From positions 35,636,437 through 35,700,436 of the forward strand of contig JAPWDM010000002.1 in NCBI GenBank assembly GCA_035578155.1: 64,000 nt of DNA, given 5' to 3'. Shown here piece after piece: positions 52,224-62,619 of the stretch; position 1 is the stretch's first letter, and each line of letters opens with the position of its first letter. A model generated the notes under the pieces. The model ran no database searches. It was not told the DNA's origin and worked only from the letters and a program-made list of their open reading frames with translations. The DNA is from Brachynemurus nebulosus (Eukaryota > Arthropoda > Insecta > Neuroptera > Myrmeleontidae). Made by a program: the position numbers and the translations under genes.

Positions 52224-53780
52224 CACTCAGAGAAATCGATATAGTAAAATTAGCGATATGGTCATGTTTAGAAATATTTATTTGGACTGACTATAAAATA
52301 GTCTGTAGAATTAAATATATTTTCAGTTTAATAATATTGTTTGCTCAAAATACTAGACATGAAATAATTGAAAGTTATGTTTGAACTACCTATATGTTTG
52401 ATTGTATATGCTATATAATATGATTGAAATTGAAGCATCGAAGAACTGGATGCAACAACCATTAAAATTTATCAACTAACAATATAAAAACGTTAAATTA
52501 ACTATATTAATTTACCAACAATACATATAAGTTTGTATTAACTTCCATATCCATACAGATTGTCAAAGTTGTTTGTTGGCTTTTGATCACGTGTTATTTC
52601 AGCGGCCATTTTATTTTATTGTTTGTTTGATTTCTGGTGTGCAAGGCGTTTATAGGTTAAAATTAAAATTAATAAAAATATTTTATATATAAAATGTTTC
52701 TGACTTTTTAAGAAAGGTCAGCTATTTCTAAATGAATTTCTATATTTTTTTATTCTTTTGACTTATCTTTACAGTTGCAATTTCACAGAGGTTACGGACA
52801 CAGTTTTTTTCACATTCAAGTTTCAGGCACTTAAAAGCAATAACAAATTTTTACTTGTTTAAATATTAACCTGTATTTAAACATAATTTTTAAAATGAAT
52901 TTTTTATTACTTAAAACGTATTATTGTTTTTTTATAATTTTAATTTTTCTATTTTAGTTAAAGCTTTTACTTTTTATCTTATTTTTCTTCTTTTTGGCAA
53001 TCGCTAATAGTGAAGTTTTTATGGTGAATTTACATTTACCCTAATCAAGACCCTCTCATTTAAACATTAACTGTAGAGGAGGAAGTATTCCAGATCGAGT
53101 TACAAATAACTGAAAATATTTTGAAGAAAATTCACTACATTCACGGTTGAGTGGCTTTTCTGCACATGTTAAACAAAAGGAATATTATTTATATTATGTT
53201 TGTTCGTGATTTTTTAAAATAAATACTGGTAGTTTAAATGAAAATGAATAAATTACGACTTTTCTATTTTTATTGCTTATTTTATTTACATAATTTAAGC
53301 ATGTCATCTTTTTTTATTGAGTGTTATTACAGGTTATAAGTAATCGATATAGGTAAGTATATTAAATAGTTTTCTAAATTAAAGTATATGATTAAAATAA
53401 TCACTTTTATTGATTAATTTAATTAACCGATAATGGTAATTTAATAATATAGATTTATTCCTTCAATTCTATCATTTATTTAGATTGTCTCTTATGCTCA
53501 TTTTGCTAAAATAAATGAACGCCTTATTACAACATGATAATATTGTTAAAGCGTATATATTGTATAGCTGATTTAACTAAAATTGTGTGTTGTGACAACG
53601 ATTTAGTATGAACGAAATAACTAAATTAAAATGCTAAAATTAACAATTTCCATATATTAATCCAACAATGTAATTCCAAAAATTTCATATTGTTTCTAGA
53701 ACCAAATGATTTCGTTGCTCATATAGGACAATACAATTTGGTTGGGAGGACACATATTTGATGTGTAATTTCTCTGAGTG
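52224..53780. mobile_element. TA-targeted element with CACTCAGAGAAAT ends
   Basis: CACTCAGAGAAAT occurs at the left and, reverse-complemented, at the right. TA lies at 52222-52223 and 53781-53782. The flanks join to regenerate the aaaatagaTAggtacag phrase of the host repeat, which defines the insertion exactly. No transposase ORF; frames are closed throughout. Confidence 0.85.
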
Positions 53781-53888
53781 TAGGTACAGGCTGTGTTATC
53801 TGAGATTCACAACTGTCTTGTGGATGCAAATGCGGCGTAGAATGCTGCACAACGGGTTTTGAAAATACTTTTACTGTTAGAAAGGTAA

Positions 53889-53892
<4 letters not shown>

Positions 53893-53956
<64 letters not shown>
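53893..53956. repeat. (TA)n split by a hAT derivative
   Basis: The TA tract resumes at 54592-54661 on the other side of the hAT insertion. Confidence 0.9.
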
Positions 53957-53960
<4 letters not shown>

Positions 53961-54587
53961 GATGAAACTGAAACGTATATCCGATAACGGGCCTATCCGG
54001 TAGCTAATTTACTATCCGGCCAGATACCGAATTTAAAAATTATATTATTTAAATTATATTGTTTACATCACTTAACAATTAATACAATCAGTGGTCACAA
54101 AATTTTCATTTTACAAGTTAGACAATTAATTAGTTAGTACTCATACTGCACTAAGGGCAAATTGTAGTGAATGAATACTAATCTCTCTGCATTAAGAGTT
54201 AACAAGCGGTTTCGCTCGTCTTCATAAACAAGGCCAACTTCAGATAAAAGTCTTTCGCTCTACACATTAGTGCAAGGTGCTGAAAAATAGATTTTGGCAA
54301 ACTTTATTAAATTATTGTAGCGTCATTTTTCGTCGGTAAATCTTTTTAGAATTATAAAAATTCTTCAAATAATAAAGGCATGTATATTAATAACCTCAAA
54401 TGAATGAAACAATTGCTAGCTTCGCTTATGAAAGGAAATAAATACCCGAATTCGATCGAGTTTGCCCTATCATTCGTGCGCCACTTCGCTAGCTCGCTTC
54501 TTGCGATGCATCAAACGGCAATGTGGGGCCGGATATTCGGCGACATTCGTATCCGGTACCCGGCCCCAAACAGCTATCCGTTTCTTC

Positions 54588-54591
<4 letters not shown>
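53957..54591 (-). mobile_element. hAT deletion derivative
   Basis: The ends are TAGAGATGAAAC and, reverse-complemented, TAGAGAAGAAAC, both with TATCCG repeats just inside. It sits inside a TA run, so the 8-bp duplication cannot be distinguished. It retains the last part of a transposase gene. Confidence 0.8.
54134..54320 (-). pseudogene. hAT transposase dimerisation-domain fragment
   Basis: The minus-strand frame ending at TAA 54134-54136 reads KIYFSAPCTNV, a stop, then SERLLSEVGLVYEDERNRLL and LNAERLVFIHYNL. This is the hAT C-terminal dimerisation (hATC) region, with the hallmark S-A-P-C-T and SER..S motifs. The stop falls between V and S. The RNase H-like catalytic core and BED finger are absent, consistent with the 635-bp size of the host element. 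Confidence 0.85.
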
Positions 54592-54667
<76 letters not shown>

Positions 54668-55084
54668 AAGTCTGCCTAGAATATACGGTCGAGCTGATTT
54701 TTTAATGAGGTCCACCGGGATCTTGCAGATCCGAAAACGCCAGAAATAAGCTATCGAACCGATTCCAAAATTTTTCGCACTGCTAGAGAACTAAATTATT
54801 TTAGATGGATACAACTATGCTGCACAAAGTCCGTTCGGGTTCTTGGGTCCCAAAAATACCAAAACTTATTACTCAGCCGATTTTAAAAAATTTTTTACTC
54901 TTAGAAAGCTAAACTATTTTAAATGGGTACAGGATGGGTACAGGTCTTAGACGAGATCTGCGAGTGCCCAATATTTGGAAATTCGCTATGTTATGCAGAT
55001 GCTGCGACAGGTTTATTGTACATATTATACAAACTTTTAATGAAATTAGAAATAGATTAAAAATTTGATTTAAAATTTATATTC

Positions 55085-55496
55085 AATTTTATTTAAATAA
55101 TACCCCTGTCGCAGCATCCTGCATAATATAGCGAATTTCCATAGATTAGATACTTTAGGATCTCATATAACAACCTGTATCCATATAAAAGAGTTTAACT
55201 CTTTAACAGTAAAAAAAATTTCAAAATCGTTTGGGTAGTCTATTCTTGACATTTTTGGGACCCCCGGATTCTGGTGATCCTCATATTATAACATAGTTTA
55301 TATTCATTTAAAATAGCTTAGCACTCTAACAATTAATAAATTTTCAAAATCGGTTGGGCATTTTCTTTTTGTGGTTCGCAATAATCTAACCGACCTCCTA
55401 TTACATAACCAGTGTTCATGTAAAATTGTTTAACTTTCAGACAGTAAAAACTTGTCAAAATCGGTCTAGTACTTTTTAAATTATTTCTAAGTAGTA
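55085..55496 (+). repeat. Element of about 120-bp units, copy 4 (short)
   Basis: Starts CCCTGTCGCAGCATCCTGC, has about three units, and ends caaaatcggtctagtacttt, matching the right edge of copy 1. It faces copy 3 head-to-head, 65 bp away. Confidence 0.75.
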
Positions 55497-56219
55497 TAAC
55501 ATCCGAACCAATTCCCATGAAAATTAGACGGTTACTCGTTCAATCCTCATGATTAAAACTTGAATTCCAATTAACCAGACAAAATGCCGTCAATACGGAT
55601 TGAATCATGTGCACTTTTTCCATAGAGCATCCATTAAAACATTCCAAAAAAACAACTTAACTTGTCGCAAACCATTCTTGGAAAATTCCTTTTGCCTTTT
55701 GCCAAAATAATAAAAAAATTCAATTAGATAACACCCAATACAGACAACAAAAAATGTAACAAGAAACATCAACAAAATTTCTTTTAAACCATTCGAATAC
55801 TATGGCCATTAACCACACTTCCGTAGTAAGCAAACAAAAAAATAAATTTAAACAAAAAGATTTACAAAAAAGTAATTATTTTAACAACAATAGAAATATT
55901 AGTGTTTAATTAGTTTTAAATTCTCACCTTTTGCCAAAATACCCGGAGGTGCTGAGTATAAAATTTTAAATTAAAAGGGTTTGATAAATTGACCAAGTTA
56001 CAGTATTTATAATTTTTCGCCCCGCCAAACAAGTGTACACCTATCAGTGAATAATTACTACGCACGGAACGTCCATTACATGCAATAATAGATACAGCTA
56101 AGTCCAATGTACTGGGTGTTCAAAAGATATCCGGTGTTTAAAAAGTTTTACAGTTAAGAATTTTAGAAAATTTTTATTTCTATTTTAATTGATACAAAAT
56201 AATTGTAGGTCACGTAACA
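55497..56219 (-). mobile_element. Inverted fragment of the gypsy-like LTR
   Basis: Reading minus from 56219 (TGTTACGTGAC) it matches window bases 85 to about 590 at moderate divergence. A 232-bp segment absent from the first copy is bounded by the direct repeat CCTTTTGCCAAAATA (55695-55709 and 55927-55941). The inner edge abuts the 120-bp element exactly. Confidence 0.8.
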
Positions 56220-58249
56220 CTACAGTAGGTACCTATGTAAACCAATGTTCTCCCCTTTTCGTTTTAAGTGCAGTATTTTGAAAGTACAATTAACATCCAT
56301 ACAGAAGGTGCATCGATTCTTGAAAATATAAAATTAATTCAGTACGCAACGAAGATTTATTTTAATTGGAATCGACTAATTCACAATGTTAATTATTGTA
56401 ATAAAAAATTGATATTTTACGGTTTTTCGTAAATTTCGACAGTTAGATAAAAAATTTTGCAAAACTCTTTCTTAGCGAGCGCCTACGACCCAACAGAGAC
56501 CTACATGCCAAATTTTAAGTTTGTAGGTATTATAGTTTTGGAGATTTCGTGATTTATGAATGAGATGATAATCCGGATTATTGATAGCATAATTATAAGC
56601 AGGATTCATCTTTGTATGCATCAATTAAAATTATTTTTTCATCTCTAGTCTATTTGATGGGCTTAGGCTTTGTAGGGTTTAAACACCTTTATTTACTAAT
56701 ATTTAAGTTTACTGCAAAACTTAATTCGTTACAAAATTTTTAATTAACTTTTAACGCATGTATGTTTCTTATTGGAATATATAAATTGTAGTATTTTTAC
56801 GCGTGGAAACGTGTGGGCACGCTTTTGTATTTTTTGTCGAACGACTTGCATGACTATTTTATCGTTCGATAAGACGGTACGTCTGGACCGGCCTTTAAAA
56901 ACGTATTAAGTCAGATTACTGAGTGGCTAGAATTATTCATAGCTTTTAGTAAAATACAGTGCATTTAATTGCATTTTTATGACATGTCATAAAAGTAAAT
57001 AAATACATTCTATAGTGTTACTTCCAGATACATTACTATTGTTACTAATAAAATAATTCCACGAACCTAAATCTCTTTTTATAAAAAATGGAAAAAATTT
57101 CTCTGAGCAACCCTAACGTTCTAATGTTTAGATAGTCTAAGCATATTTTCTACAATGTATCAACTCTTTAATTACTAGTAGATACAAAAAGAAAAAATAT
57201 GAAAATGGACCTAATGTCCAAACATCCCCAAAAGAAAAGTAGCTATATGGAAAATTAAAACATGAGAGGAAGAATATCAAGAAAAATTAATAATACATAA
57301 CAAAAAGAATTTTTACTGTTGGAGAAAATAGAAAAAAAACGAATCAAGCTTTAATGGTACATGTATTAAAAATTTATATTTAATTTCTATTTTAGTTATT
57401 TAGACGACAAAATTTTTTTCTAGTTATTTTAGATGACAAAGATAACTTTTTCATTTGTACGCTTATAAATTATTAATGAAACGAAAACATATACACAACA
57501 AATATAGTTGTATCACATACATATATATTACATATTTATATGAACATATATAAAAATATCTTACTGCAAAATGTAAATGAAAGTATCTGACATAGAAAAA
57601 TGTCAAAGAAAATGTGATTCCATTTACTGCTATACCTCATTTCAGATAAAATTGATCATGAGTTTTCGTTAAAAAATTAAATAATTCTTATATTCGAAAC
57701 AAATTAATCTTCTATTCTTTTCTAAAAATATACTGCAAATTTAAAATTTACATAAATGCAATAATAAAAGAGATAAAGCCAAGAAAACGGAAATTATTTA
57801 AATTCAAAGTGACGAAGCATAGTTAAATTTAACTGAAATGAACCATATCTTAAACTATATTAAAACTGCAGCAGAACTGCGTTTTGCGCAGTTTTATTTA
57901 ACACTGTTCTGATTATACGTAGTTACGATTTTGGAGCATATATTCATTTTATGCACATCAATTTCGATAATATGCAATTTCTCGTTACTTCGTTCCCTTA
58001 TTCCTGTATTATTATATCCCATTTAACATTTTTGAACTATTATATACCTTTTAGAATTAAGTAACAATTAAAAATAAATGTGCTCCCTCCAAACAACCAG
58101 AATTTATTTTACGGATTTTTAGAATCTTCCAAATATTAACTAACGTCTTTCTCTGCAAAATATGCGTTTACCTATGCCATAACCTCCGCATTCGATAGAA
58201 ACCTCTTCCCTGCAAGCGCAAATTTAAGGCTACAAAACAAAACAAAAAA
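56220..58249. other. No gene seen
   Basis: Two kilobases of AT-rich DNA with all frames closed. A GGCCGGTCCAGACGTACCG string (minus strand, ending near 56895) could be one end of a MITE, but no partner was found. Confidence 0.45.
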
Positions 58250-58680
58250 AGTTTAGTCATAGTGACCACCGAAAGGTGAGCAGGTACGCTGCTCACAAAC
58301 GCTATCATTTTTTGTGATTTTGCCCTTCAGTTTATCAGGTATTGAAGCGTAATAAGTAGTAGTTTTTTAAGAGTTTGGGATCCACCTTCCCACCTGCCGA
58401 CTTTTTGAGCGATCTCGGATGGAGGCAAAACTACCGAGGCGGTTCTAGAAGCCTCCGGCGGTGGGTGGAGCAAAACTTGGTCTCCAACCTAACGATATCT
58501 AGTGAAATTTTTTCTAACCTAACAGAACCCAACGAAACTTGACCTAACCTAACGAAACCTAAGTGAACTTAGCTTAACCTAACAAATTTTTTTCTAACCT
58601 AAGAATTCCCTAATAGATGGCGCAGCCACTTTTGAGATTTGTAAATTCACAGCTAGATGGCGCTCGTAGTCTGGATTCCT
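58250..58680. other. GC-richer patch with CCTAA and AGATGGCGC motifs
   Basis: It contains a perfect hairpin (GTGAGCAG / CTGCTCAC, 58274-58294), partly inverted ccaccttcccacctgccg / cggcggtgggtgg, about seven AACCTAA-type motifs (58489-58610, one CCTAACCTAAC) and AGATGGCGC twice (near 58615 and 58664). No ORF. It might be a promoter or a dispersed repeat; no function claimed. Confidence 0.5.
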
Positions 58681-59053
58681 GTGTGTAAGTTTGAAAAATT
58701 GTCAATAGATTGCATCGAAAACCTTTTTTTTGATAGTTAAACTAGCCATTAAAAGATGGCCTTGCTTTCATAATTTTATAATATTTTTATCTGAAAACAG
58801 GCTTAAATTGTCAGCTGACGTCACTAAAGGTAAACTGATATCAAACAGCGAAGATTTCTCTCTAATATGCAAAAATGAATTTTATCATATGATTGTATAT
58901 TTTTATCTGAAAACAGGTTTATACAGGTTTTCCTCTAAATAAAAACACATTTTTTTATTTTTAATTTTTAATTTTTAATTTTTATTTTTTTATTAAATAA
59001 AAACACATTTGTTTATTTTTAATTTTTTAATATTTTTTTCTTATTTTAATAAA
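58681..59053. other. No gene supported; low complexity
   Basis: A 70-codon ORF (58730-58942) has no recognisable domain. It contains two copies of tatctgaaaacagg (58789 and 58906). After 58945 the DNA is tandem ttttaatt/aaataaaaacacattt. Confidence 0.4.
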
Positions 59054-59059
59054 TTTATT
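59054..59059 (-). terminator. Poly(A) signal of the 59.1-kb gene
   Basis: AATAAA on the minus strand, 30 bases beyond the stop codon of the gene at 59089-59601. Confidence 0.6.
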
Positions 59060-59088
59060 TTAAAAGAAATATTTTACAGTAAAAATGT

Positions 59089-59601
59089 TTAAATGTTATT
59101 ACAATAATATTTGTATATGGATATGACATTTTCCATGGCGCAAGTTGCTCCGGAATGATAGCCGCATCGAGGACTAGTGTATGTTGATGTTATGATTCTC
59201 AACTTAGGGCAAATTGTTATTTCTTCAAAGTTCATTATGGGCGCTGACGGTAGTAGTCGTTTCAAATAGCGTACTTTTTCTTCTCCCTTCGCATAGATGA
59301 TGCGAGTTCCGTGTAGATTGTTTATTAAAATGTATTGTAGTTCCTCGTATTCAATATGTCCATCCATCCAGGCGAACCCATGATGGTTTTTCCATAACCA
59401 GCGAGCTGTGCGTTGATCCTTTTCACTTAATCCGCAAAACGGTATTGGTGATTTGAAAATATAGTGTTGTAGTATATAACCTTCACCACAATTTTCTTCG
59501 GAAGAATCGAATTTCAACAGAGCTAATTCCTTTATGTAGAATTTCCCATTTGTTGAATTTGGAAATCCTTGGAAGTCAACAATTGCTGCGTCGGTCTTCA
59601 T
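59089..59601 (-). CDS. Probable divergent exonuclease-fold protein, 170 residues
   Basis: This intron-less gene encodes 170 residues with no signal peptide or membrane segment. Seen: an N-terminal VDFQGF (residues 8-13), a central ARWLWKNHHGFAWMDGHIEY (about 66-85), YAKGEEKVRYL (about 99-109) and a C-terminal CGYHSGATCAMENV (about 146-159). The spacing resembles a DEDDh exonuclease: Asp motif I, a KG..K helix, and a final H...CA..N motif like HxALxDA. The usual DxE is DFQ here, so activity is uncertain. From memory, uncharacterised proteins with this D-x-Q-G / KG.EK / H..C-A pattern occur in many insect genomes. The ATG at 59601 follows a TATA/initiator pair by 27 bases and is the first ATG. 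An AATAAA lies 30 bases beyond the stop. It shares strand and promoter style with the zinc-finger gene upstream. Confidence 0.75.
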   Translation of the reverse strand: MKTDAAIVDFQGFPNSTNGKFYIKELALLKFDSSEENCGEGYILQHYIFKSPIPFCGLSEKDQRTARWLWKNHHGFAWMDGHIEYEELQYILINNLHGTRIIYAKGEEKVRYLKRLLPSAPIMNFEEITICPKLRIITSTYTSPRCGYHSGATCAMENVISIYKYYCNNI

Positions 59602-59627
59602 TGTGCGTTGTCTAGAGCGAAACTGGC

Positions 59628-59660
59628 TGATTTATAGTCGGATTGCGATGCTTTTATATA
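59628..59660 (-). promoter_or_regulatory. Core promoter of the 59.1-kb gene
   Basis: TATATAAAAG (59651-59660, minus strand) is followed 32 bp later by TCAGCC with the presumed +1 A at 59628. The predicted 5' leader is 27 bases. Confidence 0.65.
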
Positions 59661-60819
59661 TTTTTTGTAACAATATTCGTCAATGGATTATATTGAACCA
59701 CACGGTCATGTAGTACAAGACAGAATGCTGATGTATTCTCCGACACCTCCTTCAACGTTTTAAATTCAATTCGAATATTCGCCGGTCAACTTTTCAATGA
59801 TTCGTTATCGTGTTATTTTATTGTGTAAAATCAATTAGTTTGTCGACCCCGAGTTGGTGTAGTGGTTAGCAACTCCGCTCTTATCTGGTAGATTGTGAGT
59901 TCGAAACCAACCGGGGGAGATTCGTCATCTACATTACTACGCCGCTCATTAGTTTATCGTAGAATTGTTGGTATTTCAGAGTTTTCAACGAGTTGTTTAA
60001 TAATTTCCTCTCGACGCTTCGCTTTACTTAGTTCTCTTAATTCTGCGTTAGAACATTGAAGAAGATTGATGTAATGATCCGTAAATTACATACAACAGAA
60101 ATATTCCGATATTTCAATATTTCCAATATTTCGTCTATAATTGAACTTGAAAAGTCTACAAACCACCTCTATAAATTCAATGCTGTTTGTTGAATAATTT
60201 TTTACTATTTTAATACACAAGTCGACCAATTGGTGATCTTTGATTCCTCACAGAACACTTTCTTGCATATGCACAAATTTTTAATATAATTATAAATTTT
60301 ACAAGTTAAAAAAGTGATCATTGTGTACCTATTTTTGTTTAAAACTATACTTAATAAAATAAATTTAAAGAAAAAAACCGATCTTTTGATTTACACCGAT
60401 CCCCTAAAAAGAAATCAAACTAATTTTTGATATTATACCTTAAACTTGATGTATATATAAAAATTCCATTTACAATTATGGTACACCATATATACTCGTA
60501 AATTTTACAAAAATGTATCACTCTGTACATTTTTTTTTTTAAATCTGTGTGCATATTCTTTGATGTTATTTAATCAGCTAAATCTTTAATCAACAAAATC
60601 AGCTAAAATTGTTACATACTTACGTTATAAATATCTAAGTGTGTATTTTTCTTTTAAATATATAACTTATAAATACTCATGATTACTTTATTATAACTGT
60701 AATCACGCGATATCATGTTATAAAATACATAAGAATTTACTCATTTAATGTAAAAATATTTGGTCATCAACAATTAAATAAAAAACGAATTTTTTAAAAT
60801 ATATAGCCGATAGCTTATT
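59661..60819. other. Intergenic, one tRNA-like sequence
   Basis: AT-rich with no ORF worth reporting. The tRNA-like segment at 59847-59915 is listed separately. No poly(A) signal AATAAA is seen directly after the zinc-finger gene stop. Confidence 0.5.
59847..59915 (+). tRNA. tRNA-like sequence (pseudo-tRNA or SINE head)
   Basis: It has an A-box-like GGTGTAGTGGTTAGC, a B-box-like GAGTTCGAAACC, a D-stem GTTG/CAAC, and CCCCG/CGGGG as the outer acceptor pairs. The anticodon and T stems pair poorly and no anticodon can be assigned, so a working tRNA is unlikely; a tRNA-derived SINE head or a viral tRNA-like element fits better. Confidence 0.4.
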
Positions 60820-61971
60820 TTAATATCTCCTATAGGGCCTTAAGTATAACCCTTCACCCGAAATTTTTTCATCACCATCGTTGGCGACTGTATTCTCGTC
60901 ATCATCAGCTTCTCCTTCGCTCGCAGTATCTTCGCTATCGCTAGCAGATGTTTTTTCATCATTTGATATATACTTTAACACTGGCTCAATAATATCATGC
61001 TTTTCCAATTCCCTAGTTATTGAGATAATCCGCTTTCCAATGTCACTTTCCTTTAAATTATTAAAATGACTTCGTTTTTTCTCGTTTTCGATATAATCCG
61101 CGAAGCTGGGATTTATAATATGACTCCTTTCCATTAAATTGCACACAGTATTAACCATTTCTTCTCCAATTTGCGTCTGATTCGCTAAACTTCTTAGTTC
61201 ATCAACTAAATGGTTCGGGTCATCAAAATATTCTTCTTCTTCATCAACAGGTTTCGAATGGCCATTATGAAGGTTAGCATTTTCATCATCATATTTGAAA
61301 CGTTTAGCTCCGCCATTTGTTGAGTTAGATGTCGAAGGTTGTTCCTTTTCTCCTGAATTTTTATTTTCTTGCTCTTCATCCTTTGCGCATGCGTTCTGAA
61401 GCTCTTTGACCATTAATATGTCTAGAGCAGTTTGTAAGAAAGCAGCCATCTTTGGAGTAAAACTTGTTTCTTTGTAGTTATCAGGCGATGGTAAATGCTT
61501 TTGTTCATCAGATCGATTATCTTCATCATTCGCCGATTGTAGAATATTATGCGAGTTTTTTAAAGCGTGGAATTTACGTCTGATTGCTTCTGCTGCAGCC
61601 ATCATACTTTGATTAAAAGTATTCAAGTTTCTTGTAGATAGATCTGTATCATCTTCCTGCTGATTTTGAAATACTGGTGCTTTATCTTCCTTTTCTTCAT
61701 TTCTTGCTTCAAAGCTATAATTGGTTTCACCATCATCATCATCTTCATCATTCGATTTTGACGATTCACTTTGTATTGAAAGTCTCCGCTTCTCCGCTCT
61801 GTTCACGTATGTCCCATTATTTACTGACCGATTCGTGGAATTTTCAAATTGACTTATTCCATTGTCATCATTTTTTTTATCATTCTCAGACGAATTATGT
61901 TTAGTTCTTAAATGACGCAAGAGATTAAACTTCCGCGAAAATTTCTTACCACAAAATTCACAACTATGCAT
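60820..61971 (-). CDS. C2H2 zinc-finger protein with long disordered tail, 383 residues
   Basis: The protein starts with one classical finger, C4-x2-C7-x12-H20-x4-H25 (HSCEFCGKKFSRKFNLLRHL), which in this family binds nucleic acid or protein. Residues 26-140 are polar and acidic with an AEKRRLS nuclear-signal-like stretch. A more helical part follows (MMAAAEAIRRKFHAL near 123-137, MAAFLQTALDILMVKELQNA near 174-193), then a conserved-looking C-terminal half (NHLVDELRSLANQTQIGEEM near 253-272 and a charged helical segment to about 340) and an acidic DSEDTASEGEADDDE tail. No intron. ATG 61971 is 56 bases from the inferred start site. Residues from the codon at 61713 downward are duplicated inverted at 63404-64000. 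I do not recognise the family beyond the finger; a transcription regulator of a virus or large mobile element is one possibility. Confidence 0.85.
   Translation of the reverse strand: MHSCEFCGKKFSRKFNLLRHLRTKHNSSENDKKNDDNGISQFENSTNRSVNNGTYVNRAEKRRLSIQSESSKSNDEDDDDGETNYSFEARNEEKEDKAPVFQNQQEDDTDLSTRNLNTFNQSMMAAAEAIRRKFHALKNSHNILQSANDEDNRSDEQKHLPSPDNYKETSFTPKMAAFLQTALDILMVKELQNACAKDEEQENKNSGEKEQPSTSNSTNGGAKRFKYDDENANLHNGHSKPVDEEEEYFDDPNHLVDELRSLANQTQIGEEMVNTVCNLMERSHIINPSFADYIENEKKRSHFNNLKESDIGKRIISITRELEKHDIIEPVLKYISNDEKTSASDSEDTASEGEADDDENTVANDGDEKISGEGLYLRPYRRY
61117..61713 (-). repeat. Left arm of a 99.3% inverted duplication
   Basis: Base 61713 pairs with 63404 and 61117 with 64000 with no gaps; 593 of 597 bases agree by direct reading. 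The arm covers the middle of the zinc-finger gene. The other side may extend past the window edge. Confidence 0.97.
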
Positions 61972-62026
61972 AGCTTAACAGTATTACGATTGCAACGTGT
62001 TTACGAATAGCTGAACTGAACTCGAC

Positions 62027-62059
62027 TGACTAAAGATTCCGCGGGTTGAGCCTTATATA
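62027..62059 (-). promoter_or_regulatory. Core promoter of the zinc-finger gene
   Basis: TATATAAG (62052-62059, minus) lies 32 bp before the A of TCAGTC (A at 62027), an exact arthropod initiator. The 5' leader would be 56 bases. Confidence 0.75.
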
Positions 62060-62064
62060 CCTAT

Positions 62065-62480
62065 GGAGTGATTCTTTTTTTGGGAGTGACTCTTTTTTAG
62101 GAGTGACCTTTTTTGAAGTGACTCTTTCGGGAGTGACTCTTTTTTTGGAGTGACTCTTTTTTTTTGGGAGTGACTCTTTTTTTGGGAGTGACTCTTTTTT
62201 TGGGAGTGACTCTTTTTTTGGGAGTGACTCTTTTTTGGGAGTGACTCTTTTTTGGGAGTGACTCTTTTTTGGGAGTGACTCTTTTTTAGGAGTGACTCTT
62301 TTTTGGGAGTGACTCTTTTTTTTTTGGGAGTGACTCTTTTTTTTGGGAGTGACTCTTCTTTTTGGGAGTGACTCTTTTTTGGGAGTGACTCTTTTTTGGG
62401 AGTGGCTCTTTTTTTGGGAGTGACTCTTTTTTGGGAGTGACTCTTTTTTTGGGAGTGGCTCTTTTTTGAGAGTGGCTCTT
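62065..62480. repeat. About 24 tandem copies of a 17-19 bp unit
   Basis: The unit is GGGAGTGACTCTTTTTT with a variable T run. The core GAGTGACTC is an odd palindrome and contains the AP-1-like TGACTC. The last third has GAGTGGCTC variants. The array lies directly upstream of the zinc-finger gene's TATA box. The apparent Lys/Ser/Pro-rich ORFs across it are produced by the repeat. Confidence 0.95.
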
Positions 62481-62565
62481 TGATGTCATTTGGTGTCATT
62501 TTGATGCACTTTGGTGTCATTTGATGCATTTTGGTGTAAATTTGGTGTATTTTTGGTGTTTAAAC
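62481..62565. repeat. Degenerate TTTGATGTCATT / TTTGGTGTCATT repeats
   Basis: About six units of 12-14 bp. The TGATGTCA-type strings resemble CRE/ATF sites. It follows on from the TGACTC array. Confidence 0.7.
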
Positions 62566-62619
62566 TCAGCTTCCCAAGTAGTGTCAAGAGCTGGATTGAT
62601 AGCAAAGACTTTGTATGAT

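Larger units (their letters stand above)
52150..55020 (-). repeat. Element of about 120-bp units, copy 3, twice interrupted
   Basis: Units in minus orientation occupy 52150-52223, 53781-53892 and 54661-55020, ending with GCTATGTTATGCAGATGCTG near 54985. The gaps are filled by a 1.56-kb TA-flanked element and by a TA run carrying a hAT derivative. The uninterrupted order can be read from copy 2. Confidence 0.8.

Noticed and set aside
62053..62529. A 158-codon minus-strand ORF rich in Lys, Ser and Pro
   Set aside because: It is produced by the 17-19 bp tandem array; length variation of the T runs moves it between frames, and it overlaps the zinc-finger gene's promoter.
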